5,705 nucleotides of DNA from RGIG1995 sp045126815. GTDB lineage: Bacteria; Bacillota; Clostridia; Oscillospirales; CAG-272. The DNA lies in NCBI GenBank assembly GCA_045126815.1, contig JBGVPD010000077.1:1-5705 (forward strand), in the 5' to 3' direction. Below are positions 5,511 through 5,705 of this stretch, in pieces. Both the position numbers and the translations under genes were made by a program. Positions within the stretch are counted from its first letter, which is position 1, and each line of letters opens with the position of its first letter. The notes under the pieces were generated by a model, which did no database searches, had not been told where the DNA came from, and saw only the letters and a list, made by a program, of their open reading frames with translations.

Positions 5511-5705
5511 TTTTACCAATGATATTGGAAGAAAAATAACTTCCTTTCCTAACTCGTAGGGGGCGACGCACACGAGAACCCCCAAACCTTACTTCGTGCG
5601 GTTCGGGGAACCCCTACTTCGACGCCCCGTTTTACATACGGTTTTCACCAACAATATTGACTAAAAATCACTTTCCCTCCTAACTCGTAGGGGGCGACGC
5701 ACACG
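5511..5705. repeat. 131-bp-period tandem repeat with strong fold-back, cut by window edge
   Basis: A 27-bp segment containing AACTCGTAGGGGGCGACG is identical at 5548-5574 and 5679-5705, offset by 131 bp. The preceding ~37 bases (from 5511 and 5642) also align, with several mismatches and small gaps, so a whole unit is repeated rather than a short word. One full unit (5511-5641) and the first half of a second are visible; the second runs off the edge. Inside the unit, GGGGCGACG (5560-5568) pairs with CGACGCCCC (5620-5628) with one A/A mismatch. Within it CCCC and AACC (5579-5588) pair with GGTT and GGGG (5600-5608). An alternative stem joins GTAGGGG (5556-5562) to CCCCTAC (5611-5617). The unit is much more GC-rich than its surroundings and has no open reading frame of note. 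Confidence 0.82.

Noticed and set aside
5492..5529. Short palindromes AAAACGTTTT and CCAATGATATTGG before the terminal repeat
   Set aside because: They are short and AT-rich and not clearly retained in the second repeat copy, so chance is the simpler explanation.

Overview
The window looks like a low-GC, gut-type Firmicute, most likely a Clostridia relative near Ruminococcaceae or Oscillospiraceae. The reasons are AT-rich intergenic DNA, AAGGAGG-type ribosome binding sites, crisp sigma-A promoters, rho-independent terminators after most genes, and GC-rich palindromic intergenic repeats at both ends. This placement is inference from style, not from a marker gene.

Layout. Positions 1-253 hold no gene: there is a set of palindromes resembling an interspersed repeat (about 1-91) and a perfect 32-bp palindromic terminator (193-224). 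Two genes then run on the minus strand, each with its own promoter. One encodes a membrane-anchored SGNH-fold esterase-like protein with nine copies of a Lys-x-Pro-Glu-Thr-Thr linker (254-1303). The other encodes an AraC/XylS-type regulator with a sugar-regulator-like N-terminal domain (1539-2369). A hairpin terminator at 1444-1499 separates them. A 258-bp divergent intergenic region (2370-2627) carries the araC-type promoter, a cluster of ACATT/AATGT pentamers, and a perfect consensus promoter (TTGACA, 17 bp, TATAAT) facing right, followed by an 11-bp direct repeat in the leader.

Rightward genes are a NahK-type sugar 1-kinase of the aminoglycoside-phosphotransferase fold (2628-3716), a sugar-1-phosphate nucleotidyltransferase (3752-4684) only 35 nt downstream, a terminator (4698-4735), a HAD phosphatase of the phosphoglycolate-phosphatase type (4760-5410), and another terminator (5417-5446). 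The last ~195 bases are the start of a 131-bp-period repeat with strong fold-back potential. It is cut by the window edge.

How the genes may work together. The kinase and nucleotidyltransferase form a plausible two-step route from a free sugar, perhaps an N-acetylhexosamine, to sugar-1-phosphate and then to a nucleotide sugar, skipping the 6-phosphate. The divergent AraC-type regulator could couple this to a carbohydrate signal. The HAD phosphatase is partly insulated by a terminator and may be a general housekeeping enzyme. The SGNH protein has its own promoter and acts outside the membrane; no direct link to the kinase cassette is visible. I found no CRISPR array, tRNA, rRNA, transposase or phage gene. 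The items most worth following up are the compact kinase-nucleotidyltransferase cassette with its regulatory region and the structured terminal repeat.
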